Source: Clostridia bacterium
Lineage (GTDB): Bacteria; Bacillota; Clostridia; Oscillospirales; Acutalibacteraceae
Assembly: GCA_017517665.1 (NCBI GenBank)
Contig: JAFWYP010000038.1
Coordinates: 1-64,000 of the forward strand
DNA length: 64,000 nucleotides
Reading direction: 5' to 3'
Shown here: piece by piece, positions 9,477 through 17,131 of the stretch
Position numbering within the stretch: the stretch's first letter is position 1
Layout of the letters: each line of letters begins with the position of its first letter
The notes under the pieces: model-generated
What the model was told of the DNA's origin: nothing
The model's database searches: none
The model's input: the letters and a program-made list of their open reading frames with translations, nothing else
Program-made: the position numbers and the translations under genes

Positions 9477-10322
9477 ATGCGAATATTTCGTATCAATTAT
9501 AACGAAGCGGGAAACCTTCTCCCCGACGGTTCTGTTCTCGGCAATCAGGGAGAACACAATGCAACCTTGCTCACTGTTACACCGCCCGATGAAATGACAG
9601 AGAACGAAAAAATAACATCGTACCGTATCGCCTTTGAACTTACCAATTGCCGTGCCGTTCATTCGGAAAGCATTGCAAAGGCAGACGTTATTTCGCTTCC
9701 GCTGTTCTCGCAGATAACCTCATCCGAAACAGTCGCCGTTCAGCTTGAAGGCTATGACGAAAACGGAGATGTTATTGTTAAAAGCCCCAAAATCAAAAAA
9801 CTCAAATTCAATCCGTCAGTATGCGGCGTTGAAATCCCTCTGTCGGATTCCCCGAACAGCATGGCAGCAGAAGTCACCGCCAACACCGCATTCCGCAACA
9901 ATTTCAAGGAAGATGAAAAAGGAAATTTGACTTACAAGGGGCAGCCGATAACTGAAAGAAAAACATTTTTGATTGAGGGTACAACAGATGAGTATTTTTT
10001 ACCGCTTTATACTATTAGTAACGCTGTCACGCTTTATATAAATAAAAGCACCTGTGAAACCGAAGATAATGAGATTATTAATCTTGAAAACAAAGAAATA
10101 AAGACCATTTATTTTAATATTAACGGAACTCTCGTTGATATAAAAAATCTGTCTGCTTATGATGGTAAATCGTATATTGTGAACATAGAAAAACTTGTTT
10201 TTGATACAAACAGCGGTTTGCTTCATGCTCTCACATTATACTGTCCTTTTGATGATAGTATACTCATTCAGAACCTTCAAAACTACGAAAGCATGAGCTT
10301 TAAATTGGAATTATATGAATAA
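9477..10322 (+). CDS. Phage tail tip / baseplate protein
   Basis: A 281-residue protein starting one base after the previous stop, with AAGGAGG upstream inside that gene. The N-terminal half (RIFRINYNEAGNLLPDGSVLG, SYRIAFELTNC) is beta-rich and recalls upper-baseplate type proteins. The last 120 residues (from about base 9960) are AT-richer and use different codons, as expected for an exchangeable receptor-contact domain. No enzyme motif is seen. The role as adhesion or tip protein is inferred from position. Confidence 0.45.
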   Translation: MRIFRINYNEAGNLLPDGSVLGNQGEHNATLLTVTPPDEMTENEKITSYRIAFELTNCRAVHSESIAKADVISLPLFSQITSSETVAVQLEGYDENGDVIVKSPKIKKLKFNPSVCGVEIPLSDSPNSMAAEVTANTAFRNNFKEDEKGNLTYKGQPITERKTFLIEGTTDEYFLPLYTISNAVTLYINKSTCETEDNEIINLENKEIKTIYFNINGTLVDIKNLSAYDGKSYIVNIEKLVFDTNSGLLHALTLYCPFDDSILIQNLQNYESMSFKLELYE

Positions 10323-10331
10323 GAAAGGAAA

Positions 10332-10682
10332 ATGATCATGAACGTTTCAACTGTAATTAAAAAGAATATTTCCGCAAACAAAAACGGCTTTATTATGTCA
10401 GATTATAAGGACAGCAATTCAGTCTCTTTCTTTGCTGTACTCCCGAAATCCGCTGTTGTTGACCGTATTAAGGTTGATGGCAAATCTCTTGAAGATGTCA
10501 ACACCAAGAAAATAAGATATCACCGCGGCATTGTCGAAAAGCTTGCAGATGATGAATACAGATGCGTTGCAACTGTCTGGTTTGAGGAAGACGACCTCGA
10601 ACTTTATGATAAGCTTGCAAACCATGACGTTCAGGACTTCGAGGTGTATTATCATCTTGAGGCGGTTGTTGAAACCGACTGA
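10332..10682 (+). CDS. Hypothetical phage protein
   Basis: A 116-residue acidic protein. AAAGGAAA precedes two possible starts, ATG at 10332 and ATG at 10338; the first gives MIMNVSTVIKKNIS. The sequence alternates short beta segments and ends in an acidic stretch. It lies between tail tip genes and the lysis module and may be a small accessory tail protein. I do not recognise a family. Confidence 0.5.
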   Translation: MIMNVSTVIKKNISANKNGFIMSDYKDSNSVSFFAVLPKSAVVDRIKVDGKSLEDVNTKKIRYHRGIVEKLADDEYRCVATVWFEEDDLELYDKLANHDVQDFEVYYHLEAVVETD

Positions 10683-10696
10683 TTCGGAGGCAAAGA

Positions 10697-10951
10697 ATGA
10701 ATACTGAAATTACAGTAGCACTTATTGCTTTTGCCGGCTCTGCATTCGGAACATTTGCAGGTATTCTTATCAACTCCAAACTTACGAACTACCGTATCGA
10801 ACAGCTTGAAAAGAAGGTTGATAAACATAACTCAGTGATAGAAAGAACAACCGAGCTTGAAACTTGGAAAGAATCTATCAATCACGAAATCAAAGAAATG
10901 AAAGAAACCATCAACACACTTTTAACTTTTCACTTAAGAAAGGATGAATAA
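10697..10951 (+). CDS. XhlA-like small membrane/coiled-coil lysis protein
   Basis: An 84-residue protein with one N-terminal hydrophobic segment (about residues 5-28, LIAFAGSAFGTFAGILI) followed by a charged helix with heptad-like spacing (EQLEKKVDKHNSVIERTTELE). Small proteins with this build (haemolysin XhlA-like) accompany holins in Firmicutes phages and help release the endolysin. CGGAGG lies ahead of the ATG. It is directly followed by a holin-like gene and the amidase. Topology is seen; function is inferred. Confidence 0.6.
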   Translation: MNTEITVALIAFAGSAFGTFAGILINSKLTNYRIEQLEKKVDKHNSVIERTTELETWKESINHEIKEMKETINTLLTFHLRKDE

Positions 10952-10952
10952 T

Positions 10953-11171
10953 ATGGAAAAATTCAAAAAGGCTGAATACTGGATTAGCAAACTCACATCC
11001 CGTAAGTTTTGGGCAGCTGTCGCAGGCTTTGCAACTCCGCTTATGCTTGCCTTCGGTGTTGCCGAATCCACCGCTACACAGGTTACAGCCATTATCATGG
11101 CAGGCGGTGCCGTTGTCGCTTACATAATCGGCGAAGGCATGATTGACGCTGCAAATAAGGACGGTGAATAA
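10953..11171 (+). CDS. Phage holin-like protein
   Basis: A 72-residue protein. ATG 10953 is preferred over ATG 10944 because AAAGGA ends at 10944, leaving eight bases before 10953; the earlier codon would overlap the Shine-Dalgarno. Two hydrophobic segments are visible (FWAAVAGFATPLMLAFGVA and VTAIIMAGGAVVAYIIGEGM) with short charged ends, typical of small two-helix holins that permeabilise the membrane at lysis. The endolysin gene follows one base after the stop. Confidence 0.7.
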   Translation: MEKFKKAEYWISKLTSRKFWAAVAGFATPLMLAFGVAESTATQVTAIIMAGGAVVAYIIGEGMIDAANKDGE

Positions 11172-11172
11172 T

Positions 11173-11973
11173 ATGGCAAAGATATGCTTTATAGTCGGTC
11201 ACGGCAAAGCCAAAGGCGGCGGATATGACCCCGGAGCTTGTTCGGACGGCTACGAAGAATTCAAAATCGCCCGTAAAATCGCAAAGCACGCTGCCGAATA
11301 TTATAACAAGCATTACACCGAACAGGCTGACCTCATGAATTATAACGGTGATATTTACCTCACTGACCGCATCAGGAAAGTCAACGCCGCTGATTATGAT
11401 TTTATTGCTGAAATTCACCTTAATGCAGGCAAGGGAACGGGAACGGAAACATTCTATTCAAGCGGCAATTCAACAGGCGAAAAGTATGCGCAGGAAATCT
11501 GCAGAAACATTTCTGCTCATCTCGGAATCCGTAACCGTGGAGTGAAAACAAAGCTTAATAAAAACGGTAAGGATTATTTTGCAATCATCCGTGATACCGA
11601 ACCTACAGCCGTTCTTGTTGAAACCGTCTTTATTGACACACCTTCCGACCTTGCCAATGTAAAATACGAAACAGGTCAGATTGTATGCGGACAGGCTATC
11701 GCAAAGGCTGTTGCATTGGTGAGAGGTGCAGAAAAAAAGACAGCCACAGCTGAAAAGGCTGAAACTGTCAACGACGGTTCTTTTCTGGTAAGGGTTATCG
11801 ACTCCGCATTGAATATCCGCAGTGGCGCAAGTTCATCTTGTAAAAAAGTCGGCGTAATCACCGATAATGGTACATATACCATTGTTGAAACAAACAAGGC
11901 GGGAACATGGGGCAAGCTCAAAAGCGGAGAAGGCTGGATTTGCATTAAGCCTAAATATGTCAAGAAAATATAG
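11173..11973 (+). CDS. N-acetylmuramoyl-L-alanine amidase (phage endolysin)
   Basis: A 266-residue lysin. ATG 11173 directly follows the holin stop and gives MAKICFIVGHGKAKGGGYDPG, the start of an amidase_3 domain; the upstream extension of the frame is unlikely. Zinc-binding and catalytic elements are visible: H in VGHGKAKGGG, E in YEEFKIARKI, H in AEIHLNAG, and E in AVLVETVFIDT. Residues about 205-266 form an SH3-like wall-binding domain (LVRVIDSALNIRSGASSSCK). It cleaves the peptidoglycan amide bond between muramic acid and L-alanine to release progeny. Confidence 0.88.
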   Translation: MAKICFIVGHGKAKGGGYDPGACSDGYEEFKIARKIAKHAAEYYNKHYTEQADLMNYNGDIYLTDRIRKVNAADYDFIAEIHLNAGKGTGTETFYSSGNSTGEKYAQEICRNISAHLGIRNRGVKTKLNKNGKDYFAIIRDTEPTAVLVETVFIDTPSDLANVKYETGQIVCGQAIAKAVALVRGAEKKTATAEKAETVNDGSFLVRVIDSALNIRSGASSSCKKVGVITDNGTYTIVETNKAGTWGKLKSGEGWICIKPKYVKKI

Positions 11974-11982
11974 GAGGTACAT

Positions 11983-12063
11983 ATGCCGATTATCTCAACA
12001 ATTATTCTCAACCTCATCGGTTTCGCTGTTCTTATCGAAAAATTTATATACGGCATTTTTTGA
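11983..12063 (+). CDS. 26-residue predicted membrane peptide after the endolysin
   Basis: A short frame with a strong AGGAGG at 11972-11977, five bases before ATG 11983, ending TGA at 12061-12063. The product is one hydrophobic helix (residues 2-18, ISTIILNLIGFAVLIE) followed by KFIYGIF. It is the last gene of the phage operon and is followed 33 bases later by an intrinsic terminator. The ribosome binding site is better than many in this operon, which argues that it is translated. Function unknown; an accessory lysis peptide is one possibility. Confidence 0.55.
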   Translation: MPIISTIILNLIGFAVLIEKFIYGIF

Positions 12064-12096
12064 TAAGAAACCCTCAAAAACATAAATAATTAAAAG

Positions 12097-12128
12097 TAAA
12101 CGGGCAGGACTATTTCTGCCCGTTTTTT
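12097..12128 (+). terminator. Intrinsic terminator of the phage late operon
   Basis: Stem CGGGCAG (12101-12107) pairs with CTGCCCG (12116-12122) across a short loop and is followed by a run of six T. It lies 33 bases after the 26-residue peptide gene and marks the end of the phage late transcript. Confidence 0.85.
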
Positions 12129-12160
12129 GACTTGAATTCTGACTTGAATTTGACTTGAAC
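12128..12160 (+). repeat. Three direct repeats of TGACTTGAA next to the prophage end
   Basis: TGACTTGAA occurs at 12128, 12140 and 12151, that is every 11-12 bases, about one helical turn. The last copy extends to GACTTGAAC, which also occurs at 12288-12296 inside the T-arm of tRNA-Trp. Regularly phased repeats beside a tRNA 3' end resemble integrase arm-type sites, but no integrase gene is in the window to support this. Confidence 0.5.
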
Positions 12161-12223
12161 AATCAGCTTTTTATTTAAAATGCATCCAAATAACCAAAAA
12201 TATTACAGTTTTATAAACACAAA

Positions 12224-12268
12224 GGAAAGCCTTGAAACGCTTATATATCAAGCATTTCAAGGCTTTCC
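12224..12268 (-). terminator. Long hairpin after the tRNA pair (minus strand)
   Basis: Arms 12224-12242 and 12250-12268 are complementary over 19 positions. The only imperfect pair is a G-U wobble if transcribed leftwards but a C-A mismatch if transcribed rightwards, so the minus-strand RNA is the functional one. It follows the 3' end of tRNA-Trp and is followed by a T-rich stretch, fitting a terminator for the tRNA transcript. Confidence 0.65.
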
Positions 12269-12272
12269 GTCT

Positions 12273-12348
12273 TGGCAGGGGCAGAAGGACTTGAACCCTC
12301 GGCACGCGGTTTTGGAGACCGCTGCTCTACCAACTGAGCTATACCCCT
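12273..12348 (-). tRNA. tRNA-Trp (CCA anticodon)
   Basis: Read on the minus strand the cloverleaf has acceptor AGGGGTA/TGCCCCT, D-arm GCTC/GAGC, anticodon stem GCGGT/ACCGC with loop CTCCAAA (anticodon CCA) and T-arm GAGGG/CCTTC with loop TTCAAGT. The 3' CCA is encoded at 12273-12275. Its 3' end faces the prophage, so it may be the integration target. It is cotranscribed downstream of the CAT tRNA. Confidence 0.95.
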
Positions 12349-12359
12349 ATATTAAATTA

Positions 12360-12436
12360 TGGTGGGCCATCAGGGACTCGAACCCCGGACCAACCGGTTA
12401 TGAGCCGGTTGCTCTAACCAACTGAGCTAATGGCCC
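12360..12436 (-). tRNA. tRNA with CAT anticodon (Met, or possibly Ile2)
   Basis: A full cloverleaf on the minus strand: acceptor GGGCCAT/ATGGCCC, D-arm GCTC/GAGC, anticodon stem ACCGG/CCGGT with loop CTCATAA, T-arm CCGGG-type stem, and encoded CCA at 12360-12362. The CAT anticodon can be elongator Met or lysidine-modified Ile. It is not the initiator type because the acceptor starts with a G-C pair. The C4 and C5 acceptor bases are compatible with Ile2, so I leave this open. It lies 11 bases upstream of tRNA-Trp. Confidence 0.9.
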
Positions 12437-12530
12437 AAGCGTTGCTTATTTGCAACGATAAATATAATAACAAAAAGAACTTGGTTTGTCAATCACTTTT
12501 TCAAATTTTTTTATTTTATTTCAGTTTTTA

Positions 12531-12559
12531 TTGCAATATTTTCTGTCAGTATTTATAAT
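12531..12559 (+). promoter_or_regulatory. Sigma-A promoter for the EEP-family gene
   Basis: TTGCAA (12531-12536) and TATAAT (12554-12559) are separated by 17 bases. The start codon at 12590 follows about 24 bases after the expected transcription start. Confidence 0.75.
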
Positions 12560-12589
12560 CATATCAAAACATCTTTAAAGGTGATTGCA

Positions 12590-13303
12590 ATGAAAGTTAT
12601 GACATTCAACATTCAGCACGCACTTGATTATCAAAAACAGATTATAGATACCGATTTATTTATCGGTGCAATAAAGAAACACGGTACAGACATATGCTGC
12701 CTAAACGAGGTGCGCGGAGAAGGTCCGATTGAAGGGTACACCGACCAGACAAATGCACTCGGTAACGGTCTCGGTTTTTACAGATATTTCGGTGAAGCCG
12801 TTAAGGTCGGCGGTACAAGCCCTTACGGCAATGCAGTTGTCAGCCGTTTTCCTTTCAAATCTGCTGAAACAGTTGCAATTCCCGTATCCCCTGATAAAAC
12901 CGAAGATGAATACCATGAACCGAGATGTGTTATAAAAACGGTTGCTGAATTCGACGGGAAGGATATTTGTTTTCTTGTTTGCCATATGGGTCTTTCAAAC
13001 AAGGAAAGAATTGAAGCCGTTAAAACAATCTGCAGTCTGATTGACGAAACAGACCTTCCGATTATTCTTACGGGCGATTTTAACACTCACTCTACGGATT
13101 CGGTTCTTGAACCGATTTATGAAAGAATGACGGACTCTGATGAAAAAGCGGAAAACAAAGGCGTTTTCACTTATGCATCCTACTCCCCCGAAATCAAGAT
13201 TGATTATATTTTTTACAGAGGCCTTGAGTGCCGTTACTCCCGTGTGATTACGGAGATTTATTCAGACCATTTTCCCATTATTGCAGAATTTGATATAGTA
13301 TAA
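12590..13303 (+). CDS. Endonuclease/exonuclease/phosphatase (EEP) family protein
   Basis: A 237-residue protein of the EEP fold, without a signal peptide. Family elements in order are the N-terminal MTFNIQH (metal-binding Asn), CLNEV (catalytic Glu), GNAVVSRFP, GDFNTHS (catalytic Asp/Asn), KIDYIFYR and YSDHFPI (catalytic Asp-His). ATG 12590 is used, with AAAGGTG ahead; the GTG at 12581 overlaps that site. The family cuts phosphodiester or phosphate monoester bonds in nucleic acids, lipids or sugars; the substrate cannot be told from sequence. It has its own promoter and terminator. Confidence 0.85.
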   Translation: MKVMTFNIQHALDYQKQIIDTDLFIGAIKKHGTDICCLNEVRGEGPIEGYTDQTNALGNGLGFYRYFGEAVKVGGTSPYGNAVVSRFPFKSAETVAIPVSPDKTEDEYHEPRCVIKTVAEFDGKDICFLVCHMGLSNKERIEAVKTICSLIDETDLPIILTGDFNTHSTDSVLEPIYERMTDSDEKAENKGVFTYASYSPEIKIDYIFYRGLECRYSRVITEIYSDHFPIIAEFDIV

Positions 13304-13305
13304 AA

Positions 13306-13334
13306 AAGAAGGAAGTCGCTGAGACTTCCTTCTT
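13306..13334. terminator. Bidirectional terminator
   Basis: AAGAAGGAAGTC (13306-13317) pairs with GACTTCCTTCTT (13323-13334) around a five-base loop, with A-rich and T-rich flanks. It sits between the convergent EEP gene and GPH transporter gene and can serve both. Confidence 0.85.
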
Positions 13335-13339
13335 GATTT

Positions 13340-14923
13340 TTATTTCTTCTCCTGAACGTAATCCGCATTAATCTGTGCCTTGGCGATGCTTGCCGCTTCT
13401 TCGGCACTCTTTGCGCTGTTGATAGCATTTCTTGTTGCTTCGCGTCTTGCAAAAAGCTCGCGGTACATTCTGTCACGCTTTTCACCGTTGAGGTCATGGA
13501 AGAACTTAGGAATAATTCCGAGAGCACCTGTAATAACGGGAACACCCGTACCCATTGCAAAAATCCACCACTTTGTTGAATCAGCCTGAGTACCGATTGA
13601 GAGTCCCTGAACATAGCCGATTCTCTTCATGATAAAGTTCTGGATTGAACCCATAACAATACCCTGAAGCTTTGTAACAAGACCTCTTGCAACACCGGTC
13701 ATAGCCTCTGCGCGGTAGCCGTTTTTCCATTCGCAGTAGTCCATTGCTTCATTGAGGATTTCCGTCGGAATAACGTGTCTTAAACCGTAAACACACATTT
13801 CAAAGACTTCTTCAACCGCCATTACCGGAAGCATTACCCATTTATTCTTGTAAAGACCTTTTTCCATGCCGCCGATTGAGCCTATGCCGAAAACGGCAAG
13901 CCAGCAGACATCTGTCCATATATCTTCAAGAATCCAGATTGCTTTGGTTGAAAATCTTTCTCTGAGGGGTGCGATAAATGCATAACTGATTGAGGAAACC
14001 GGAGAAGCAGGAATACCTACGATTGTCTGATATGTAGCGGAACCGAGAACGTCTATGTAATAATTCGTTCTGCTCTTGCTGACTGCAAAGCCTGCAAGGA
14101 ACTCGGAAAGAGTATAGAGAAGAATCGGTCGGTTATTCATAATCGCCTTGAGACCTTGGACAATGCTCGGTTTTTCAACAGTCTGCGAAACTCTTTCTTT
14201 GGTTACACAGATGAAATAGAAGGACATCGCACAGGCGATGAGTGCAGTTAAAACACCGAAGCTGATGAAAAGCTTTGTTCTGTCCCATTGAACAACCTCA
14301 TTGTTAACAAGGTCAAGCAGAACACCGAAGGTGAGTTCGGGAAGCTTTTCACCGACAAATCCCGAAATGAGGTTTGCCATGGTTATAAGTCCCGTTCGTT
14401 CCATCGGGTCAGGCGTTATGGTGGACATAAATCCTGTACCTGCTATTGATGTGAAAGTGCCTGCCGTTTCACATATAACGCTGAACAATGCATAGAAAAC
14501 CAGTTTCGGAACATAGGTTGCATCCGTATCTGCAAAAAATACGGGCATGAACCAATACCACAAGCCGAGAAGAGTAAGAGGGATTTTTCCGAGAAGAATA
14601 TAGGGTTTGAATTTGCCCCATCGGGTTCTTGTTCTGTCAACGATAACTCCGATAAATGTATCGTTAAATGTATCCCATAAACCTGAAAAAAGACCGAAAA
14701 CCGCAAGAAAATCAAAATCGAGCTTAACAATATCATAAATGAATCTGTCGTTATATTTGTTGATATTGAAGCTTGCAGAAACGTCATTGAGAAGATATCC
14801 GACTCGTTCTTTGTTTCCGATATATCGTCGGTTTCTTAAAAGCGGATTTTTGACACCTTTTTCATAGTCTATAACTATGCCTTCCTGCTGTTCGTCATAA
14901 GCAACATTCGTATTTTCCGCCAC
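13340..14923 (-). CDS. GPH-family (MelB-like) sugar:cation symporter, MFS
   Basis: The GTG start at 14923 is chosen because AAAGGAGG lies seven bases before it; the open frame continues upstream into the promoter. The 527-residue product has about 12 hydrophobic segments and, after the second, NDTFIGVIVDRTRTRWGKFK, the D-R-RxG-KxxP signature of glycoside-pentoside-hexuronide symporters. The C-terminus is a long charged cytoplasmic tail rich in Ala, Arg and Lys. It probably imports a sugar or glycoside with a cation; the substrate is unknown. It stands alone, facing a phosphodiesterase gene. Confidence 0.85.
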   Translation of the reverse strand: MAENTNVAYDEQQEGIVIDYEKGVKNPLLRNRRYIGNKERVGYLLNDVSASFNINKYNDRFIYDIVKLDFDFLAVFGLFSGLWDTFNDTFIGVIVDRTRTRWGKFKPYILLGKIPLTLLGLWYWFMPVFFADTDATYVPKLVFYALFSVICETAGTFTSIAGTGFMSTITPDPMERTGLITMANLISGFVGEKLPELTFGVLLDLVNNEVVQWDRTKLFISFGVLTALIACAMSFYFICVTKERVSQTVEKPSIVQGLKAIMNNRPILLYTLSEFLAGFAVSKSRTNYYIDVLGSATYQTIVGIPASPVSSISYAFIAPLRERFSTKAIWILEDIWTDVCWLAVFGIGSIGGMEKGLYKNKWVMLPVMAVEEVFEMCVYGLRHVIPTEILNEAMDYCEWKNGYRAEAMTGVARGLVTKLQGIVMGSIQNFIMKRIGYVQGLSIGTQADSTKWWIFAMGTGVPVITGALGIIPKFFHDLNGEKRDRMYRELFARREATRNAINSAKSAEEAASIAKAQINADYVQEKK

Positions 14924-14952
14924 CGAACCGCCTCCTTTTATCATTTTGTATA

Positions 14953-14981
14953 ATAATAACATAATTCTTATTCATTTTCAA
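14953..14981 (-). promoter_or_regulatory. Promoter for the GPH symporter
   Basis: On the minus strand TTGAAA (14981-14976) and TATTAT (14958-14953) are separated by 17 bases, about 30 bases before the GTG start. Confidence 0.65.
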
Positions 14982-15015
14982 TAACTTTTATTTAATTTGT
15001 ATGCAAATTTTATAA

Positions 15016-15044
15016 TTGACATTATTGATTATTTGCTGTATGCT
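15016..15044 (+). promoter_or_regulatory. Strong sigma-A promoter for the phosphodiesterase gene
   Basis: A perfect TTGACA (15016-15021), a 17-base spacer and TATGCT (15039-15044). This places the start of transcription near 15051 and rules out the earlier in-frame start codons of the gene. Confidence 0.75.
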
Positions 15045-15062
15045 GAATTCGGAGTGATAATT

Positions 15063-15794
15063 ATGAGTATAACAAAACTTAATATTTTATTGTTCACCGA
15101 AAATCTCTGTTGCAATTTATTCAAATCAAAATTCAGACGCAAAACCGCGATTCCTGAAAATTTTACAATAACATGCCATGCAGGCTCACTCGGCACAAAG
15201 GCAAACAGCCTTGAATCGGTAAAAACCGCAGTTGATTGGGGCGCGGATATCGTTGAATTTGATGTCAGCTTCCGTCCCGACGGGACAGCCGTCATAATTC
15301 ACGACTCATCCCCTTCCGCGAAACAAGGCGTTTTACTTGAGGATGCGCTTAAAATCGTTGCTTCGGTTAATAATTGCAAAATAAATCTCGATATAAAATC
15401 AACCGCAAATCTTCCCGAGGTTGACAGACTTGTTAAAAAGCACGGCCTTTTTGAAAGAGTTTTTTATACGGGAGTTTTTGAAGATTGGGTTGATACTGTG
15501 AAAAACACATCGGATATCCCCTATTATCTCAATCATAAAATAACAAAAGAAGAAGCAACAAACGATAATTGCGCGCTTGAAATTATCAACAAAGCAAAAG
15601 AACTCGGCGCAATCGGAATCAATTCACATTACGAAAATGCAACCGCGGAATTCTGCAAAAACGCACATAAAAACGGACTTCTCGTTTCTCTCTGGACAGT
15701 TAACGGAATTCGTGACATGGCAAAGGTCATCAACACCGCGCCCGATAACATAACGACAAAAAAGCCTGATATTTTAAAACATTTCATAAAATAA
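15063..15794 (+). CDS. Glycerophosphodiester phosphodiesterase family protein
   Basis: A 243-residue protein starting at ATG 15063, which lies just after the promoter; GGAGTG precedes it. GDPD motifs are present: ITCHAGS near residue 39 (catalytic His, with A in place of the usual R of HRG), DIVEFDVSFRPDG (metal-binding Glu and Asp) and VIIHDSS (second His). The C-terminus has GLLVSLWTVNG and NITTKKPDIL, typical of the barrel end. The family releases glycerol 3-phosphate from glycerophosphodiesters. It has no signal peptide and is followed by its own terminator. Confidence 0.85.
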   Translation: MSITKLNILLFTENLCCNLFKSKFRRKTAIPENFTITCHAGSLGTKANSLESVKTAVDWGADIVEFDVSFRPDGTAVIIHDSSPSAKQGVLLEDALKIVASVNNCKINLDIKSTANLPEVDRLVKKHGLFERVFYTGVFEDWVDTVKNTSDIPYYLNHKITKEEATNDNCALEIINKAKELGAIGINSHYENATAEFCKNAHKNGLLVSLWTVNGIRDMAKVINTAPDNITTKKPDILKHFIK

Positions 15795-15797
15795 AAA

Positions 15798-15837
15798 ACC
15801 GTCAAATCTTCAAAAAAGAAGGTTTGACGGTAATTTT
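15798..15837 (+). terminator. Intrinsic terminator of the GDPD gene
   Basis: ACCGTCAAA and CTT (15798-15810) pair with AAG and TTTGACGGT (15819-15831), followed by TTTTTT. The rest of the gap to the next tRNA is AT-rich and holds nothing else that I can identify. Confidence 0.8.
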
Positions 15838-15988
15838 TTGCAAAAAAATGAACAATGAACAATATTGACGGATATAACATAAAATAACAATTGTCTCCTG
15901 CTTAATTCAAGAAATATATTATATCTGAAAGTCAAATCATTCATTATTCATTAATTAATGCCATCCAAAGCGCAAGCGGAAGGCATTC

Positions 15989-16075
15989 TGGTGCCGGTGA
16001 CCGGACTTGAACCGGTACGGTGTTGCCACCGAGGGATTTTAAGTCCCTTGCGTCTGCCGATTTCGCCACACCGGC
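15989..16075 (-). tRNA. tRNA-Leu (TAA anticodon)
   Basis: A class II tRNA with a long variable arm on the minus strand: acceptor GCCGGTG/CACCGGC, anticodon stem AGGGA/TCCCT with loop CTTAAAA (anticodon TAA), variable arm CGGTGGCAACACCG, T-arm ACCGG/CCGGT and encoded CCA (15989-15991). It reads UUA and UUG codons. It stands alone between the GDPD gene and the mechanosensitive channel gene. Confidence 0.95.
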
Positions 16076-16204
16076 AATTTTGCTGTTTTAAAGCAGGTTT
16101 GCACACCTACTCACATTAAACCAGCATGGATATTATAATTAATTTTGTCGGTTTTGTCAACAGTATTTATAAAAAATTCATTGTCTGTATTTTTATTTTC
16201 GGTA

Positions 16205-16233
16205 TTGAAATTTTGATGATAATATATTAAAAT
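16205..16233 (+). promoter_or_regulatory. Promoter for the MscS-like gene
   Basis: TTGAAA (16205-16210), 17 bases, TAAAAT (16228-16233), followed 24 bases later by AAAGGAG and the ATG at 16270. Confidence 0.65.
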
Positions 16234-16269
16234 TATTGGGATTTCAGTTATATCAAAGGAGAAAAACAA

Positions 16270-17126
16270 ATGAATTTTTTTCAACTCGCTCTTACAGAGA
16301 GCAACCTGATTCAGCTTTTCAAAGACGGCGATTACGACACAATCATTTCAAGAATTCTTGAAAAAGCTCCATCTGTTATTGCCGCGCTTGCAATAGTAAT
16401 CATCGGATACATAATTTCAAAATTCATCGGAAAGCTTGTTGTCAAGGCTATGAGTGCAAGGGGTGTTGACCCTTCGATTCATTCATTTATCAGAACCGTT
16501 ATAACACTTCTGCTCAATTTTGTTTTTATTCTTTCCGCCCTTTCAACCCTCGGAATTGATGTTAACTCCTTCGTTGCCGCACTCGGCGCCGCAGGTATTA
16601 CAGCCGGTATCGGTTTGCAGTCAAGCATCAGTCAGATTGCAAGCGGTGTTCAGATTCTTGTAAACCATCCGTTCAAAAGCGGTGACTATATTGACGTTGG
16701 TACTGCAAGCGGCAAGGTTCAGGAAATCAAAATAATGTATACCGTTCTTATCACTGTCGATAACAAGCGTGTTATTATTCCCAATTCTTACATCACATCA
16801 AACAACATTGTCAATTACAACGCAGAAGACAGACGCAGACTTGACCTGATTTTCTCGATATCTTATGATGCGGATATTGAAAAACAAGGGAAGCAATCAA
16901 AAAGGTTATTGCAGAAAACAATCTTATTCTCACAGACCCCGAGCCTCTTATTGCCGTTAAGGAACACGCTGCAAGCTCAATCAATCTCGCCTGCCTTATC
17001 TGGTGTTCAAGCAATGATTACTGGAATGTATTTTATTATATGCAGGAAGCCGTTAAGGTTGCATTTGATAAAAACAGCATCTCAATTCCCTACGGTCAGC
17101 TCGATATTCACATTACCAAGGAGTGA
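16270..17126 (+). pseudogene. mscS: MscS-family mechanosensitive channel, frameshifted
   Basis: The first 204 residues are a normal small-conductance channel: three hydrophobic segments, a glycine/alanine-rich pore helix (AALGAAGITAGIGLQSSISQ) and the beta domain with NHPFKSGDYIDVG and VIIPNSYI. After YDADIEK, at a run of five A near 16882-16886, the frame is lost; the family C-terminus continues in the -1 frame (REAIKKVIAENN, then NVFYYMQEAVK) to TGA 17124-17126. The unshifted frame would end in unrelated residues at 17172. One missing A explains it, either a real mutation or a sequencing/assembly error. The restored protein would be about 285 residues. Confidence 0.85.
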
Positions 17127-17131
17127 TGATT

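Noticed and set aside
12180..12425. An 81-residue plus-strand reading frame across the two tRNA genes
   Set aside because: It is the antisense reading of tRNA-Trp and tRNA-CAT, a well-known source of spurious proteins; no ribosome binding site.
13258..13614. A 118-residue minus-strand frame overlapping the EEP and GPH gene ends
   Set aside because: It spans a terminator and is a frame shadow of the transporter C-terminus.
16878..16892. Programmed -1 frameshifting in mscS
   Set aside because: The A-run is short, is not a canonical X XXY YYZ heptamer in frame and has no obvious stimulatory structure; mscS genes are not known to use recoding.
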